This document shows, piece by piece, positions 41,203 through 49,962 of a stretch of DNA of 64,000 nucleotides. The DNA comes from Arthrobacter sp. NicSoilC5 (GTDB lineage Bacteria; Actinomycetota; Actinomycetes; Actinomycetales; Micrococcaceae): positions 4,030,001 to 4,094,000 of the forward strand of contig NZ_AP024660.1 in the NCBI RefSeq assembly GCF_019977395.1. Direction: 5' to 3'. The notes beneath the pieces were generated by a model. That model saw only the letters and a list, made by a program, of their open reading frames with translations. It was not told where the DNA came from and ran no database searches. A program made the position numbers and the translations under genes. Each line of letters opens with the position of its first letter. Positions within the stretch are counted from its first letter, which is position 1.

Positions 41203-43839
41203 TCACACGACGATGGTGACGGTGCCCGCGTCGCCGTCCACGCTTACCTTCTGTCCACCGGCCAGCCGCTGCGTCGCCACCCCCGTGCCCAGGACGGCCG
41301 GGATGCCGTACTCGCGGGCCACGATGGAGCTGTGGCTCAGCGGCCCGCCCACATCGGTGACCACAGCAGAGGCCATCGCGAACAACGGCGTCCAGGCCGG
41401 AGTGGTCATGCGTGCCACCAGCACTTCGCCGGGCTGCATCAGGCCGAAGTCCTCGGGACCGCGCAGCACGCGGGCAGGCGCAGTCACCCGGCCGGAACTC
41501 GCACCCGCGCCCTTGATCACGTCGCCGGACTGGCGCTGCGATCCCGCCGGCATCATCGAGCCGAAGGCCTTCTCCATCCACGCTTTTTGCGGCAGCATCT
41601 GCGGGGCTTCGGCCTTCGCCTGGCCGCGCCACAGTATCCTGCGTTCCTCGACGGCGGCGGCCCGGACCGGCCGCGACGCACCGGCCAGGGAAACATTGGC
41701 CTCCACGTCCGCCAGCCCAAACTCCACCGCACTCTGAAGTTCCTGGAAGCGCAGCCAGAACACGTCGTCGGGTGCGGCGATGACACCCGACAGCACCAGG
41801 CGCCGGCCGAGTTCCCGCAGTATCCGCCGCAGCAGCGGCCAGGCGAGTCCGACGTCGGCCAGGGCATCCTCACGCACCGGCGCTGTCTCCTGCGCCCATT
41901 TCAGTACCCGGAGAAAGAGGGCCCGGCGCCGCGGGCCCAGGCGCGACGCCACCTCCCGGGTCAGTGCCTCCCGCCGCTCGGTCTGCAGCCGCTGCCGCTC
42001 ATGCGGGTCGGTGCCCTGCCCGCGCAGGTAGAACTTCACCGTTTCCAGCTGCGCGGACGGGTTGTCCGCCGGCACGGGGGTGGCGAAGTCCAGGTTGTAG
42101 ACCGCGTGCCCGTAGAGGTCCAGATGTTCCTGGAAGGTGAACCGCCATTCCTGCCACAACACGTCCTCCACGCCCTCCGGCGTGGAACCTGTCCGCAGGC
42201 ACTCGGCGAGTTCCGGCGTCGGCCGTTCAAGCAATGCCTTCACCAGGGAAGGATCGCTGCGCGCCCAGCCCGCGAGGTCGTACAGGGACTTTTCCGCCCG
42301 GATGGGCTCGCTGTCAAAGCCCAGTAGGAACTCCTGGGCCGCGGGATCGCCTTCGCGCCGGACAGCCTTGTAGCAGGCCCGGAAGGACAGTTCGCTCATG
42401 TCGGCCATCGGGATGATGGACTGCACGGCGGTGTAGTACACGGTTCCGGCGTCCAGGAGGGCCCGCACGCCCGCCAGCAGCTCCTCTCCCGAAAGCTCCG
42501 TTGGTGGCTTCGCTGACCAGTCCTTGATGATGCGTTCGTAGCGCGGATGCGAGTAGTCGCGCCAGCCCGCGACGCCCATATGCGCCTTGCCGCCGAACAG
42601 TGCCCCCATGGCCGGCACCGTCCTGCCCGTCATCCGCAGCATGGGCCAGGTGCGGTAGTAGTAATAGGCGTAGCCGTTGACGGTGGGGAAGCGGACGTCG
42701 CCCTCGCGGAGGGAGCCCGGCCCCAGCGCCTGGTTCATCAGGGCGGACAGCGAGCGGGACACCGAGCCGTCGACCAGGTCGGCGAAGAGCGGGGTGAGCG
42801 GTTCCGGCATTTGCTCCACGATGCTCGCCCGGAAGTAGAGGCCCTTGGGGTAGGGGACAGGCCATTCCGTGGGGACGTCCGCCGCGGGTCCGGGCAGCGC
42901 GGTGATGGGGCGGGACTGGAGCAGGAAGAACGTGCCGTCCGCCCTGGCCCACTCGATGTCCTGCGGGGCCCCGAAGTGGTCGGCGATCCGCTGTCCGTGG
43001 GCGGCGAGCTCGGCCGCCGCGGCATCGTCCAGGACCGGCGCACGACGGCGGGCTTCCGCCACCTTTTCCTCAGCCGTCCCGTCCTCCGTCAGGACCGTCA
43101 TGACCTCCTTGTCGGCTGTCTGCCGCGTGAGGACTGTGCCCGTGTGGGCGTCCACGGTCAGGTCGTCGGTGGTGACCTGACCGCTGACCACGGCCTCGCC
43201 CAGGCCCCACGCGGCGCTGATCACCGTCTGGTCGCGGCGGCCGTTCGCGGGGTTGGCCGTGAACATCACCCCGGCTGCCTCGGCCTCCACCATCTGCTGG
43301 ATTACGACGGCGAGACGCACCTGGCCGGGCAGCACGCCTTCGCGGGCACGGTAGGCCATGGCGCGCGCCGTCCAGAGGGAGGCCCAGCAGTTGATGACGG
43401 CCTTGGCCAGGGCGTCCAGGCCGCGGATGTTGAGGTAGCTTTCCTGCTGCCCGGCGAAACTGGCGGAGGCGAGGTCCTCGGCCGTGGCGGAGGAGCGGAC
43501 CGACACGGCGGTGTCCCCGCCGCCGAGGCGTTCATACGCTGACTCAAGTTCGGCCTGGATGGCGGCAGGCATGGAGCCTTTGCGGAACAGGGTCCGGATC
43601 AGCGCCGACGCATGCTCATACTCCTGCGGCGACGCATCAGGTGGCAGAGCGGCCAACTCCTGAATGGCCGCCCCGAGGTTGTTCCCGGCAGTGAAATCAG
43701 CGTACGCGGCGGTGGTGAGGACCACCCCCGGCGGGACCGGCAGCCCGGCCCGGATAAGGCCGCCCAGGCCCACGGCTTTGCCACCCGCCCCGGCGATGTC
43801 GCTCCGGTCCACGTCGCCCAGGTCCATGACGTAGGTCAT
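41203..43839 (-). CDS. Rifampin-phosphotransferase-like PEP/pyruvate-binding enzyme, copy A (878 aa)
   Basis: The three-part layout of rifampin phosphotransferase and PEP-synthase relatives is seen. An ATP-grasp-like nucleotide domain (about 1-320) contains GGKAVGLGGLIRAGLPVPPG and [21 protein letters not shown] long central substrate domain (about 330-770) is unlike PpsA. The C-terminal swivelling phosphohistidine domain has His836 in GGPLSHSSIVAREYGIPAVL. There is no C-terminal TIM barrel. Length matches RPH enzymes (about 870). It may phosphorylate rifampin-like or other small molecules; the true substrate is unknown. It overlaps the DUF998 gene by 4 bases. Confidence 0.85.
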   Translation of the reverse strand: MTYVMDLGDVDRSDIAGAGGKAVGLGGLIRAGLPVPPGVVLTTAAYADFTAGNNLGAAIQELAALPPDASPQEYEHASALIRTLFRKGSMPAAIQAELESAYERLGGGDTAVSVRSSATAEDLASASFAGQQESYLNIRGLDALAKAVINCWASLWTARAMAYRAREGVLPGQVRLAVVIQQMVEAEAAGVMFTANPANGRRDQTVISAAWGLGEAVVSGQVTTDDLTVDAHTGTVLTRQTADKEVMTVLTEDGTAEEKVAEARRRAPVLDDAAAAELAAHGQRIADHFGAPQDIEWARADGTFFLLQSRPITALPGPAADVPTEWPVPYPKGLYFRASIVEQMPEPLTPLFADLVDGSVSRSLSALMNQALGPGSLREGDVRFPTVNGYAYYYYRTWPMLRMTGRTVPAMGALFGGKAHMGVAGWRDYSHPRYERIIKDWSAKPPTELSGEELLAGVRALLDAGTVYYTAVQSIIPMADMSELSFRACYKAVRREGDPAAQEFLLGFDSEPIRAEKSLYDLAGWARSDPSLVKALLERPTPELAECLRTGSTPEGVEDVLWQEWRFTFQEHLDLYGHAVYNLDFATPVPADNPSAQLETVKFYLRGQGTDPHERQRLQTERREALTREVASRLGPRRRALFLRVLKWAQETAPVREDALADVGLAWPLLRRILRELGRRLVLSGVIAAPDDVFWLRFQELQSAVEFGLADVEANVSLAGASRPVRAAAVEERRILWRGQAKAEAPQMLPQKAWMEKAFGSMMPAGSQRQSGDVIKGAGASSGRVTAPARVLRGPEDFGLMQPGEVLVARMTTPAWTPLFAMASAVVTDVGGPLSHSSIVAREYGIPAVLGTGVATQRLAGGQKVSVDGDAGTVTIVV

Positions 43840-44522
43840 GACGATGCCCCCTTACTGTCGGCCGCCGTCGGCCGTTTCCAAAGCACTGCCGCCAGGACCG
43901 CAACCCATAGCAGGAACGCCCCGATGCTGATGCGCTCGCCGACGCCCAAGACGAGGTTCGGTCCCGGGGCTGCCATGAACGCGACCATACCCATGAGGGC
44001 TGACAGTGCGAGCGAGACGATCGAGTAGGCGCGCATCCGGCCGTGGAATCCTGCCGCGACGAAGCACATTGCTGCGACCATGAGGGCCAGTTGCACGTTG
44101 GTGGCCACGATGTGCGCGGGGATGGAGGAGTCGTCGCCCAGGCGCAGCGGGAAGAGTGCGCCGATGATGTTCCAGAGCCCGTAGGCGGTGAGCAGCCCGG
44201 CGCCGATGCGCAGGGCCTGGTTCCCGCGGACCGAGTTCCAGGCGCCCACCCCGAACGCGGTGAACAGCACCGTGTAGAGCCACGTGAACGGGACCAGGAC
44301 CGGGTAGCCGGGGGAGCCCACGGCGAACAGTTCGCTGACCATCTGTTCCGTGCGGCGGTAACCGGCCCATTGGGAGGCCGCGATGCCGTCGGTGAACACC
44401 ACGTAAAGCAGTGATGACAGCGGTCCGGCGGCAAGGAGGGTGATGCGCAGGGCCTCACTGCGGTGGCCGTTGAACAGCAGAGCCCGCCCGCGCCCGGGGA
44501 GCCGTCCTCCTGCAACTGACAT
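43836..44522 (-). CDS. DUF998 family membrane protein
   Basis: A 228-residue protein with six predicted spans. DUF998 features are DGIAASQWAGYRRTEQMVSE near residue 45 and FGVGAWNSVRGNQALRIGAG, and the middle contains LTAYGLWNIIGALFPL. The stop overlaps the start of the RPH-like gene (ATGA), so the two are co-translated. A transport or anchoring partner role for the dikinase is possible but unproven. The family function is unknown. Confidence 0.82.
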   Translation of the reverse strand: MSVAGGRLPGRGRALLFNGHRSEALRITLLAAGPLSSLLYVVFTDGIAASQWAGYRRTEQMVSELFAVGSPGYPVLVPFTWLYTVLFTAFGVGAWNSVRGNQALRIGAGLLTAYGLWNIIGALFPLRLGDDSSIPAHIVATNVQLALMVAAMCFVAAGFHGRMRAYSIVSLALSALMGMVAFMAAPGPNLVLGVGERISIGAFLLWVAVLAAVLWKRPTAADSKGASS

Positions 44523-44808
44523 GGTGGGATGTCCTCAGAGCCCGCGCTCCAGCAAGCGGCCCGGCGCAGGGCACGCGGGCGTTGGCCCCGACGCCTACCT
44601 GTTCCAGATTGTTCCCGGCCGCCGTGCCCCGCTAGGGCCGAACGGCCTTGGGGCTGCGGTAAGCGCCGGAGCCCTTTCCCCTACTCCTGTTATTGGGTAT
44701 CCCGGGATATTGACTGCCGCTGTTCCGGGGAATACGTTCCGCCTTATCGGCGCCGGTCCCGGCAAAGCACGGAACGAGGCGCCGCGGGACAGGCCAGGAG
44801 GAAAGACC

Positions 44809-45129
44809 ATGCCGAAGTATCCGTTTGAAGCCACGTACGTGGGCCAGGGCATTAAAGGGCTTATGCAGGAAGGCGGAACCGCGCGGCGTGATGCCCTTGC
44901 GGAGGCGCTGAAATCCGTGGGCGGAACGCTGGAAAGCTTCTACTACGCCTTTGGGTACTACGACGTCCTGGGCGTTTTTGAGGCGCCGGACGACGCAAGT
45001 GCTGCCGCGCTGTCGCTGCTGATCAATTCGTCGGGGACCGTCAATGTCCGGCTGAAGCCGCTCCTCACCGTGGAGGACATCGACGCGGCCGCCAAGAAGA
45101 CCCCGTCCTACCGGGCACCGGGACAGTAG
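44809..45129 (+). CDS. GYD-domain protein (106 aa)
   Basis: A 106-residue protein of the GYD family (ferredoxin-like dimeric fold). It starts FEATYVGQGIKGLMQEGGTA and has the typical FGYYDVLGVFEAPDDASA stretch near residue 45, ending with VRLKPLLTVEDIDAAAKK. The usual Gly-Tyr-Asp signature is present as GYYD. AGGAGGAAAGACC precedes the ATG. It is divergent from the DUF998/RPH pair. Function is unknown. A hairpin follows 24 bases after the stop. Confidence 0.85.
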   Translation: MPKYPFEATYVGQGIKGLMQEGGTARRDALAEALKSVGGTLESFYYAFGYYDVLGVFEAPDDASAAALSLLINSSGTVNVRLKPLLTVEDIDAAAKKTPSYRAPGQ

Positions 45130-45153
45130 GGGAGTGACGCGCCTTGGCCAGCG

Positions 45154-45182
45154 GGCCGCCGTCGGAATTTACGACGGCGGCC
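45154..45182. terminator. Hairpin after the GYD gene (copy 1 of an identical pair)
   Basis: Perfect 11-bp stem GGCCGCCGTCG / CGACGGCGGCC with loop GAATTTA. The surrounding 37 bases (45151-45187) recur exactly at 46022-46058. With no U-run, it may act as a bidirectional terminator. Confidence 0.7.
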
Positions 45183-45401
45183 TGCCGGTCCAATGGGAAA
45201 ACTGTCGCTCAATTTTTCGACAATAATGCAGCCAGATAACCGCAGGTACTTTCCACAACAGGAACGCGGACGTATTCTGGGTCTCCCCCTGCCGTATGAA
45301 GCACGGCATCACTCCACTCCCACTCTCAATGCGCATCTCTTGCGTTACTTGTTTCCATTTTTTAGCAGCCAAAGACGGCTGCCGAGTACACGGAGAATCA
45401 G

Positions 45402-45932
45402 ATGAAATTCACAAAGGCTCATATTTTTGCGCCATCTGCCATGATTGTTGCCGCACTGCTCACCATGTCACCATCAGCAGTTGCTGCACCCCCGGAAAAA
45501 GGGCCGGCACCCGGCGACTTCTCCGCGGATTTGCTCGCCGGAGAAGCATGCCCGGACTTTCCCCTGCGCGTCGAAGCGTCCGGCTCGAACGTAACTGTCA
45601 GGACCTTTTACGACAGGCAAGGCGATCCCGTTCGCATCCTGCAGGCGGGGAGGGGGTACACCCTGACCTACACGAACCTCGACACAGGTGAGTCCTTGAC
45701 AATAAGGCCCACTGGTTCCAACCGGACCATCGTGGACAATGGCGACACCTTGACCATCACAGAAACGGGAACTGCCGGGATCATTCTCTTTCCTTCAGAC
45801 ACGCCCAAAGGCCCCAGCAGCACACAGTTCTATGGCCGCATTGTCTACACCGTCGTCGACGACGGCTCATTCACTCTGACGTCCCTAAAAACGTCCGGGA
45901 CCAGCATCGATATTTGTGCCAGACTCGCATAA
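45402..45932 (+). CDS. Secreted two-cysteine protein, member A of a paralogous pair
   Basis: A 176-residue protein with a Sec signal peptide (residues 1-28 or so, ending SPSAVAA). The mature part has a first cysteine in GEACPDFPLRVEASG, a central YTNLDTGESLTI and a last cysteine in SIDICARLA. This is the same order as the protein at 49963-50439: Cys-x-x-(F/Y)P near the start, NL-x-TGES in the middle, DICA-x-LA at the end. A two-cysteine beta-rich extracellular domain is inferred. GGAGAATCAG precedes the ATG. The gene and its upstream region are AT-richer than the surroundings, and identical hairpins lie on both sides. Function unknown. Confidence 0.72.
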   Translation: MKFTKAHIFAPSAMIVAALLTMSPSAVAAPPEKGPAPGDFSADLLAGEACPDFPLRVEASGSNVTVRTFYDRQGDPVRILQAGRGYTLTYTNLDTGESLTIRPTGSNRTIVDNGDTLTITETGTAGIILFPSDTPKGPSSTQFYGRIVYTVVDDGSFTLTSLKTSGTSIDICARLA

Positions 45933-46024
45933 AAGGAAGCCGTAAAACGGACCAAAAGCGCTCTACTTGATTAACGGAAAGAGGAGACCCGCCCGCAGGT
46001 AGATTCGGTCATTCGTGGCTGGCG

Positions 46025-46053
46025 GGCCGCCGTCGGAATTTACGACGGCGGCC
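46025..46053. terminator. Hairpin after the secreted-protein gene (copy 2 of an identical pair)
   Basis: The same 11-bp stem and GAATTTA loop as at 45154-45182, within a 37-base exact repeat. It lies between the secreted-protein gene and the 3' end of the small minus-strand frame ending at 46072, so it can stop transcription from both sides. Confidence 0.72.
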
Positions 46054-46071
46054 TGCCGCTGCTTGGGCGGG

Positions 46072-46299
46072 TTACTGCGGACACTGCCTGGCGGCGAGAA
46101 GCGCGAGATCGTAGATCAGCTGCTGGACTTCGCGCTCGCGGCCGCTGACCCTGGGGACCGGCGTCTGGGTGGGTGCGGGTCCGTTGCGAGGCGGCGCAGG
46201 AACGGGCCGGTGGGCTGCGGGCAGACCAGTTGGGCTGGCGGGCTCAACGTTGCCGGCCCTGTCAGCGATATTGCTTGTAGATGCGTCCGTAGTGAGCAA
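46072..46299 (-). CDS. Possible small protein (75 aa), uncertain
   Basis: A frame with TTG start at 46299 behind AGGGGGA ends just before a hairpin. The protein has a Pro-rich middle (RPVPAPPRNGPAPTQTPVPR) and a helical end (REREVQQLIYDLALLAARQC). That composition, and the terminator directly after the stop, are the only support. The same frame is open further upstream (to 46521) without sense. It could be noise. Confidence 0.3.
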   Translation of the reverse strand: MLTTDASTSNIADRAGNVEPASPTGLPAAHRPVPAPPRNGPAPTQTPVPRVSGREREVQQLIYDLALLAARQCPQ

Positions 46300-46420
46300 G
46301 ATTGTTCCCCCTGGTCGAGCTTGTGAACACCTTAGGAAGCAGCAACCGGCATTCGGTAGGGCTTTTGTCCATTGAGGGGATTTATTGTCCCAATCTTGAG
46401 CGAAAACCCGTCCTTGGGCC

Positions 46421-49135
46421 TCACCACGCCACAGTTCCGGCGGCCCCGTCCACGGTGACGCTCTGGCCGTCGCGCAGCCGCTCGGTGGCGTCCGCAACAC
46501 CCACCACGGCGGGGATGCCATACTCGCGGGCCACCACCGCGCCGTGCGAAATGACCCCGCCCATCTCCATCACCAAGGCACCTGCCGTCATGAACAGCGG
46601 GGTCCAGCCGGGATCGGTGGAGGGGGCCACCAGGATTTCGCCCGGCTCAATATGGGCACCCACAGGATCCAGGACCACCCTGACCTTTCCGGTGGCGGTG
46701 CCGGCGGACGCCGGCGTTCCCGTGAGACGGTCCGCGGCCGCCGGGCCCGGCTGCGCGGCGGAGGCTGCCATCATGGCAGCCTCGACGTCCGTGCCGTCCG
46801 AGAGCAAAAGGCGCGGGACGTGGCGGCGCCGCAGCTCGACGTCGTACATCCGGCGGCGCTCAGCCACCAGCTTCCTGACGTCCGCCCCGCGAAGGGCCAC
46901 GCGCAGTTCGCCGAAATCGAGGAAGAAGACGTCGCCGGGATGGGCAATGGAGCCGGTCTTCGCCAGTTCGTCGCCGATGGCGTCGAGCTGCCGGTGCATT
47001 TCCGCCAACACCAGCACGATGTAGAACTTGGGCAGTTCCCGCAGCCCGGAGAGCTGCCGCACCCGGCGCAGGCACAGCGCAACCAGTCGTCCCCGGAGCC
47101 GGCTCCTGGCCGCCGCCCGTCCCACGAGCTCCTGCACGCGGTCATCCGCGTGTTGGGCGGCGCGGGCAAACTGGCGGTCCGGGGCCTGCTCCGGATCCTC
47201 CACGCGGAGATAGTTGGAGATGATCCCCAACAGGTGGTCCGGTTCCTCGGCCCAGCGCGGCATCCCCAGGTCGATTTCCGCCACGGCACGGTGGCCGTAC
47301 CTGGCCAGGAACCCACGCAGGCTTTCCTGTGCAATCCCCGGCAGGGTGCCTGCCCTGTAGCGCCGGGCAAGCTGGTCCGGCCGCTGCTCCATCAACGCCT
47401 TCCGTGCCTCCAGGTCCTTGCCAATGTCCGCCGCCACGCGCCACAGTTCCAGGTCCATCTCGGTGGTCACGTTGTGCGGCAGCCCGCGCAGCACTGCCTC
47501 CAGCTCGCGCGGCTTCGCGATCCCGCGCAGAAGCCTGCGGGCGGCGGCCAGCATTACATAGCCCGCGGAGGGGGCCGGCAGGGAGGACTGGATGATCCCG
47601 TCAACCGTGCTGCCCAGGACGCCCTCCGCGTGCTGCAGCCGCTGCGCTGCCGTGGCCGGTCCGGGCAGTTGCAGCAGGGTGTCCAACTGGTCCTGGTACC
47701 GCCGTGCCCGGCGCAGTTCCGCCTCCGGCCGCAGCACGGCCCGGGCCATGGCCGGGAAAAGGGCCACCACCGTCCACACGCTGCTGATTCCGGCGTTCGC
47801 GTTCGCCTTCGCCGCCGATGCCGGGGTCCCGCCGCGGCGGTGTTTCCTGCTCCGTCTGCCGGGCGCGGACCGGACAACGCTGAAGCGCGGGTCATCCAGC
47901 AATGCGGGAACGACCGCCGCTGACCTGCCGTCCGCCAAGGGCAGCACCCGCAGCAGCCACCGGCGTCCGTACGCGTTGCGGATCGCGGGCGTCAGGTCCA
48001 CGTACAGCCGCAGCCCCGGGGACGCGTATTTCCATGGCCCCTTGGTGTTCCTCATGATCCCCAGGACGGACAGGCCCATGGGTGTGATGGGGCGGGTTAG
48101 TCCCTGCAGGAGGGTGGCACACAGGTAGGCACGGGCCTGCCCATCAGCGGCGGGGCCGGCCCCGGCTGGTGCTTCCTCGGGCAGCGGATACAGCGTGGTG
48201 ATGGGCCGCGACTGGGTGAGCCAGGCCGTGCCGCCGGCGTCGATCACCCACTCCACATCCTGGGGCGCACCTAGCAGCCGCTGGGCCGCGTCACCGAGGG
48301 AAGCCAGTTCCCGGAGCTCTGCGTCCGTCAAGCCGGACGCACGGACCTGCGGTGCCTGCAGGACCCGGCCCGATGCCGTCTCCACCCTGAAATGGTCCGG
48401 ATTCACCGCGCCGGACACCACCGGCTGCCCCGGCCCGTGGCCGGCATCGATGACGGTTTCCGTCCGTGTGCCGGTCACCGGGTTGGCGGTAAACAGCACG
48501 CCCGCGGCTGCGGCGTCCACCATGCGTTGAACCACGACGGCGAGACCCACCTCCCGCTGGCTGATCCCGTTGGCTGCACGGTAGGCCACCGCCCGGTCGG
48601 TCCAGAGCGAGGCCCAGCAGCGACGGACGGCCTGGACGACGGCGTCGGCGCCGGCTACATCCATGAAGGAGTCCTGCTGCCCGGCGAAGCTGGCAAAGGG
48701 CAGGTCTTCGGCGGTGGCGGACGAACGCACCGCCACCGGCCCGCCGCCCATCGCGGCGTACGCGTCACGGATGGCGGTCTCGACGCCGGGCGGTACCGGC
48801 GCTGCCGCCATGGCTCCGCTGGCCTGGGCCGCGAGCTGGTTCCGGTCTTCGTCCGGAAGGCCGCGCCCGCCGTCGTACCCTGTTTTCGTGTCGGTGCCGG
48901 CGGCCCCGTGCAGCCGGGCGGCTATGGCGTCCACGTCCTTGGGGGTGGCCTCCCGGTAGGCTGCGGTGGTCAGGCAAAAGCCCGGCGGAACGGGAAAGCC
49001 CGCCGTGGCAAGCCGGCCCAGGTTGATCGCCTTCCCGCCCGCGGTGGCCAGCGACGCTGAGGCCACGTCAGCGAGCTTGATGACCAGTCCCGTGCCGTCG
49101 CCGCCCCGGTCCGGACCGGGAGCCAGGGAAGCCAT
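46421..49135 (-). CDS. Rifampin-phosphotransferase-like PEP/pyruvate-binding enzyme, copy B (904 aa)
   Basis: The same plan as the copy at 41203-43839. The ATP-binding domain carries TAGGKAINLGRLATAGFPVP and [20 protein letters not shown]. The central domain is poorly conserved and Arg-rich in places (RSRKHRRGGTPASAAKAN near residue 435). The phosphohistidine domain has His864 in GGVISHGAVVAREYGIPAVV, at the C-terminus. Sequence outside the catalytic blocks differs strongly from copy A, so this is an old divergence and the substrates probably differ. It starts nine bases after the stop of a small alpha/beta-barrel-like protein gene. Substrate unknown. Confidence 0.83.
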   Translation of the reverse strand: MASLAPGPDRGGDGTGLVIKLADVASASLATAGGKAINLGRLATAGFPVPPGFCLTTAAYREATPKDVDAIAARLHGAAGTDTKTGYDGGRGLPDEDRNQLAAQASGAMAAAPVPPGVETAIRDAYAAMGGGPVAVRSSATAEDLPFASFAGQQDSFMDVAGADAVVQAVRRCWASLWTDRAVAYRAANGISQREVGLAVVVQRMVDAAAAGVLFTANPVTGTRTETVIDAGHGPGQPVVSGAVNPDHFRVETASGRVLQAPQVRASGLTDAELRELASLGDAAQRLLGAPQDVEWVIDAGGTAWLTQSRPITTLYPLPEEAPAGAGPAADGQARAYLCATLLQGLTRPITPMGLSVLGIMRNTKGPWKYASPGLRLYVDLTPAIRNAYGRRWLLRVLPLADGRSAAVVPALLDDPRFSVVRSAPGRRSRKHRRGGTPASAAKANANAGISSVWTVVALFPAMARAVLRPEAELRRARRYQDQLDTLLQLPGPATAAQRLQHAEGVLGSTVDGIIQSSLPAPSAGYVMLAAARRLLRGIAKPRELEAVLRGLPHNVTTEMDLELWRVAADIGKDLEARKALMEQRPDQLARRYRAGTLPGIAQESLRGFLARYGHRAVAEIDLGMPRWAEEPDHLLGIISNYLRVEDPEQAPDRQFARAAQHADDRVQELVGRAAARSRLRGRLVALCLRRVRQLSGLRELPKFYIVLVLAEMHRQLDAIGDELAKTGSIAHPGDVFFLDFGELRVALRGADVRKLVAERRRMYDVELRRRHVPRLLLSDGTDVEAAMMAASAAQPGPAAADRLTGTPASAGTATGKVRVVLDPVGAHIEPGEILVAPSTDPGWTPLFMTAGALVMEMGGVISHGAVVAREYGIPAVVGVADATERLRDGQSVTVDGAAGTVAW

Positions 49136-49144
49136 GTCCGGCTG

Positions 49145-49462
49145 CTAGGCGTTGCCTGCACCTTGCCCGGCGTCCTCCCACAGGACATCCAGGTTGTGGA
49201 AGATCACGGGCCCATCGCACAGCGCGGCCATCCGGGCAGCGAACTCGGATGTTTCCGGACGGCCGGAATTTTCCATGGCCGAGTCGAATGAATCGAAGTC
49301 CACGATAGTGAAGTAGTGCCCTGGATGGTCCCGGTCAGCGGTGGCAACGATGTGCCGGAAGGTGGGCGGAGTGGTTCCCTCGGTTCGGGAGGGGCGGCCC
49401 AGCTCTTCGATCTCCTTGATGCGGGAGGACGTGAATTCGATGATCTGCACAAACCCGGCCAT
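49145..49462 (-). CDS. Small dimeric alpha/beta-barrel-like protein (105 aa)
   Basis: A 105-residue protein opening VQIIEFTSSRIKEIEELGRP, followed by a beta hairpin (HIVATADRDHPGHYFTIVDF) and DSFDSAMENSGRPETSEFAA. This strand-helix-strand pattern is typical of antibiotic-biosynthesis-monooxygenase/dimeric ferredoxin-like proteins, but no catalytic motif is clear. ATG 49462 has GAGGAG upstream. It is directly upstream of the RPH-like gene copy B (nine-base gap), so a joint function is likely. Confidence 0.7.
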   Translation of the reverse strand: MAGFVQIIEFTSSRIKEIEELGRPSRTEGTTPPTFRHIVATADRDHPGHYFTIVDFDSFDSAMENSGRPETSEFAARMAALCDGPVIFHNLDVLWEDAGQGAGNA

Positions 49463-49962
49463 GATGGCTCCTCGACGGCGGTGGACGCTGATGCGGATCA
49501 CCGTAAACCCGCCGGCGGCTTGCGCACAGGGGGAGAAATACCCTACTTTGCGTGCCTCAGTGCCGCGATCTATTGCCTGCGGCCCATTTGCTGCCCGCTG
49601 CCTGCAGGACGAAGCGGGAGGAGGCCGTTGACTGTTGAGGGAACGTTAGGGGCCTACCCTATGTCCTAATAGGGGGACCTATTTCTTTATCTCCTGGTTC
49701 ACAGTCCAGGAACCAGCGGTCTAATATCCGAGCACCTAGTAATACCTGCTACTTGATTCAGCAGCCGAACTTACGTCAAGTAAGGAATGATGCGGTAAAA
49801 GGCAGACGCTTTGCGTCCCGCACCGCAATTTATCTGCGGACCCACCTTCGTTGGGGCCTACCGCCGATACCGAAAATAATCCCCGAGTAATCGCACCCTC
49901 CCCCTGAACGCAGCTCAAACGAATTTTGTGCGCGCTCAAATAGATTCTTGAACGGAGTTTCG
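49463..49962. other. 500-base AT-richer intergenic region
   Basis: No gene is supported. The region separates the divergent RPH-B unit and the secreted-protein gene and must hold both promoters. A perfect 6-bp inverted repeat CCCTAT-N6-ATAGGG is at 49657-49674. Base composition falls towards the secreted-protein gene. I could not pick -35/-10 elements with confidence. Confidence 0.4.
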
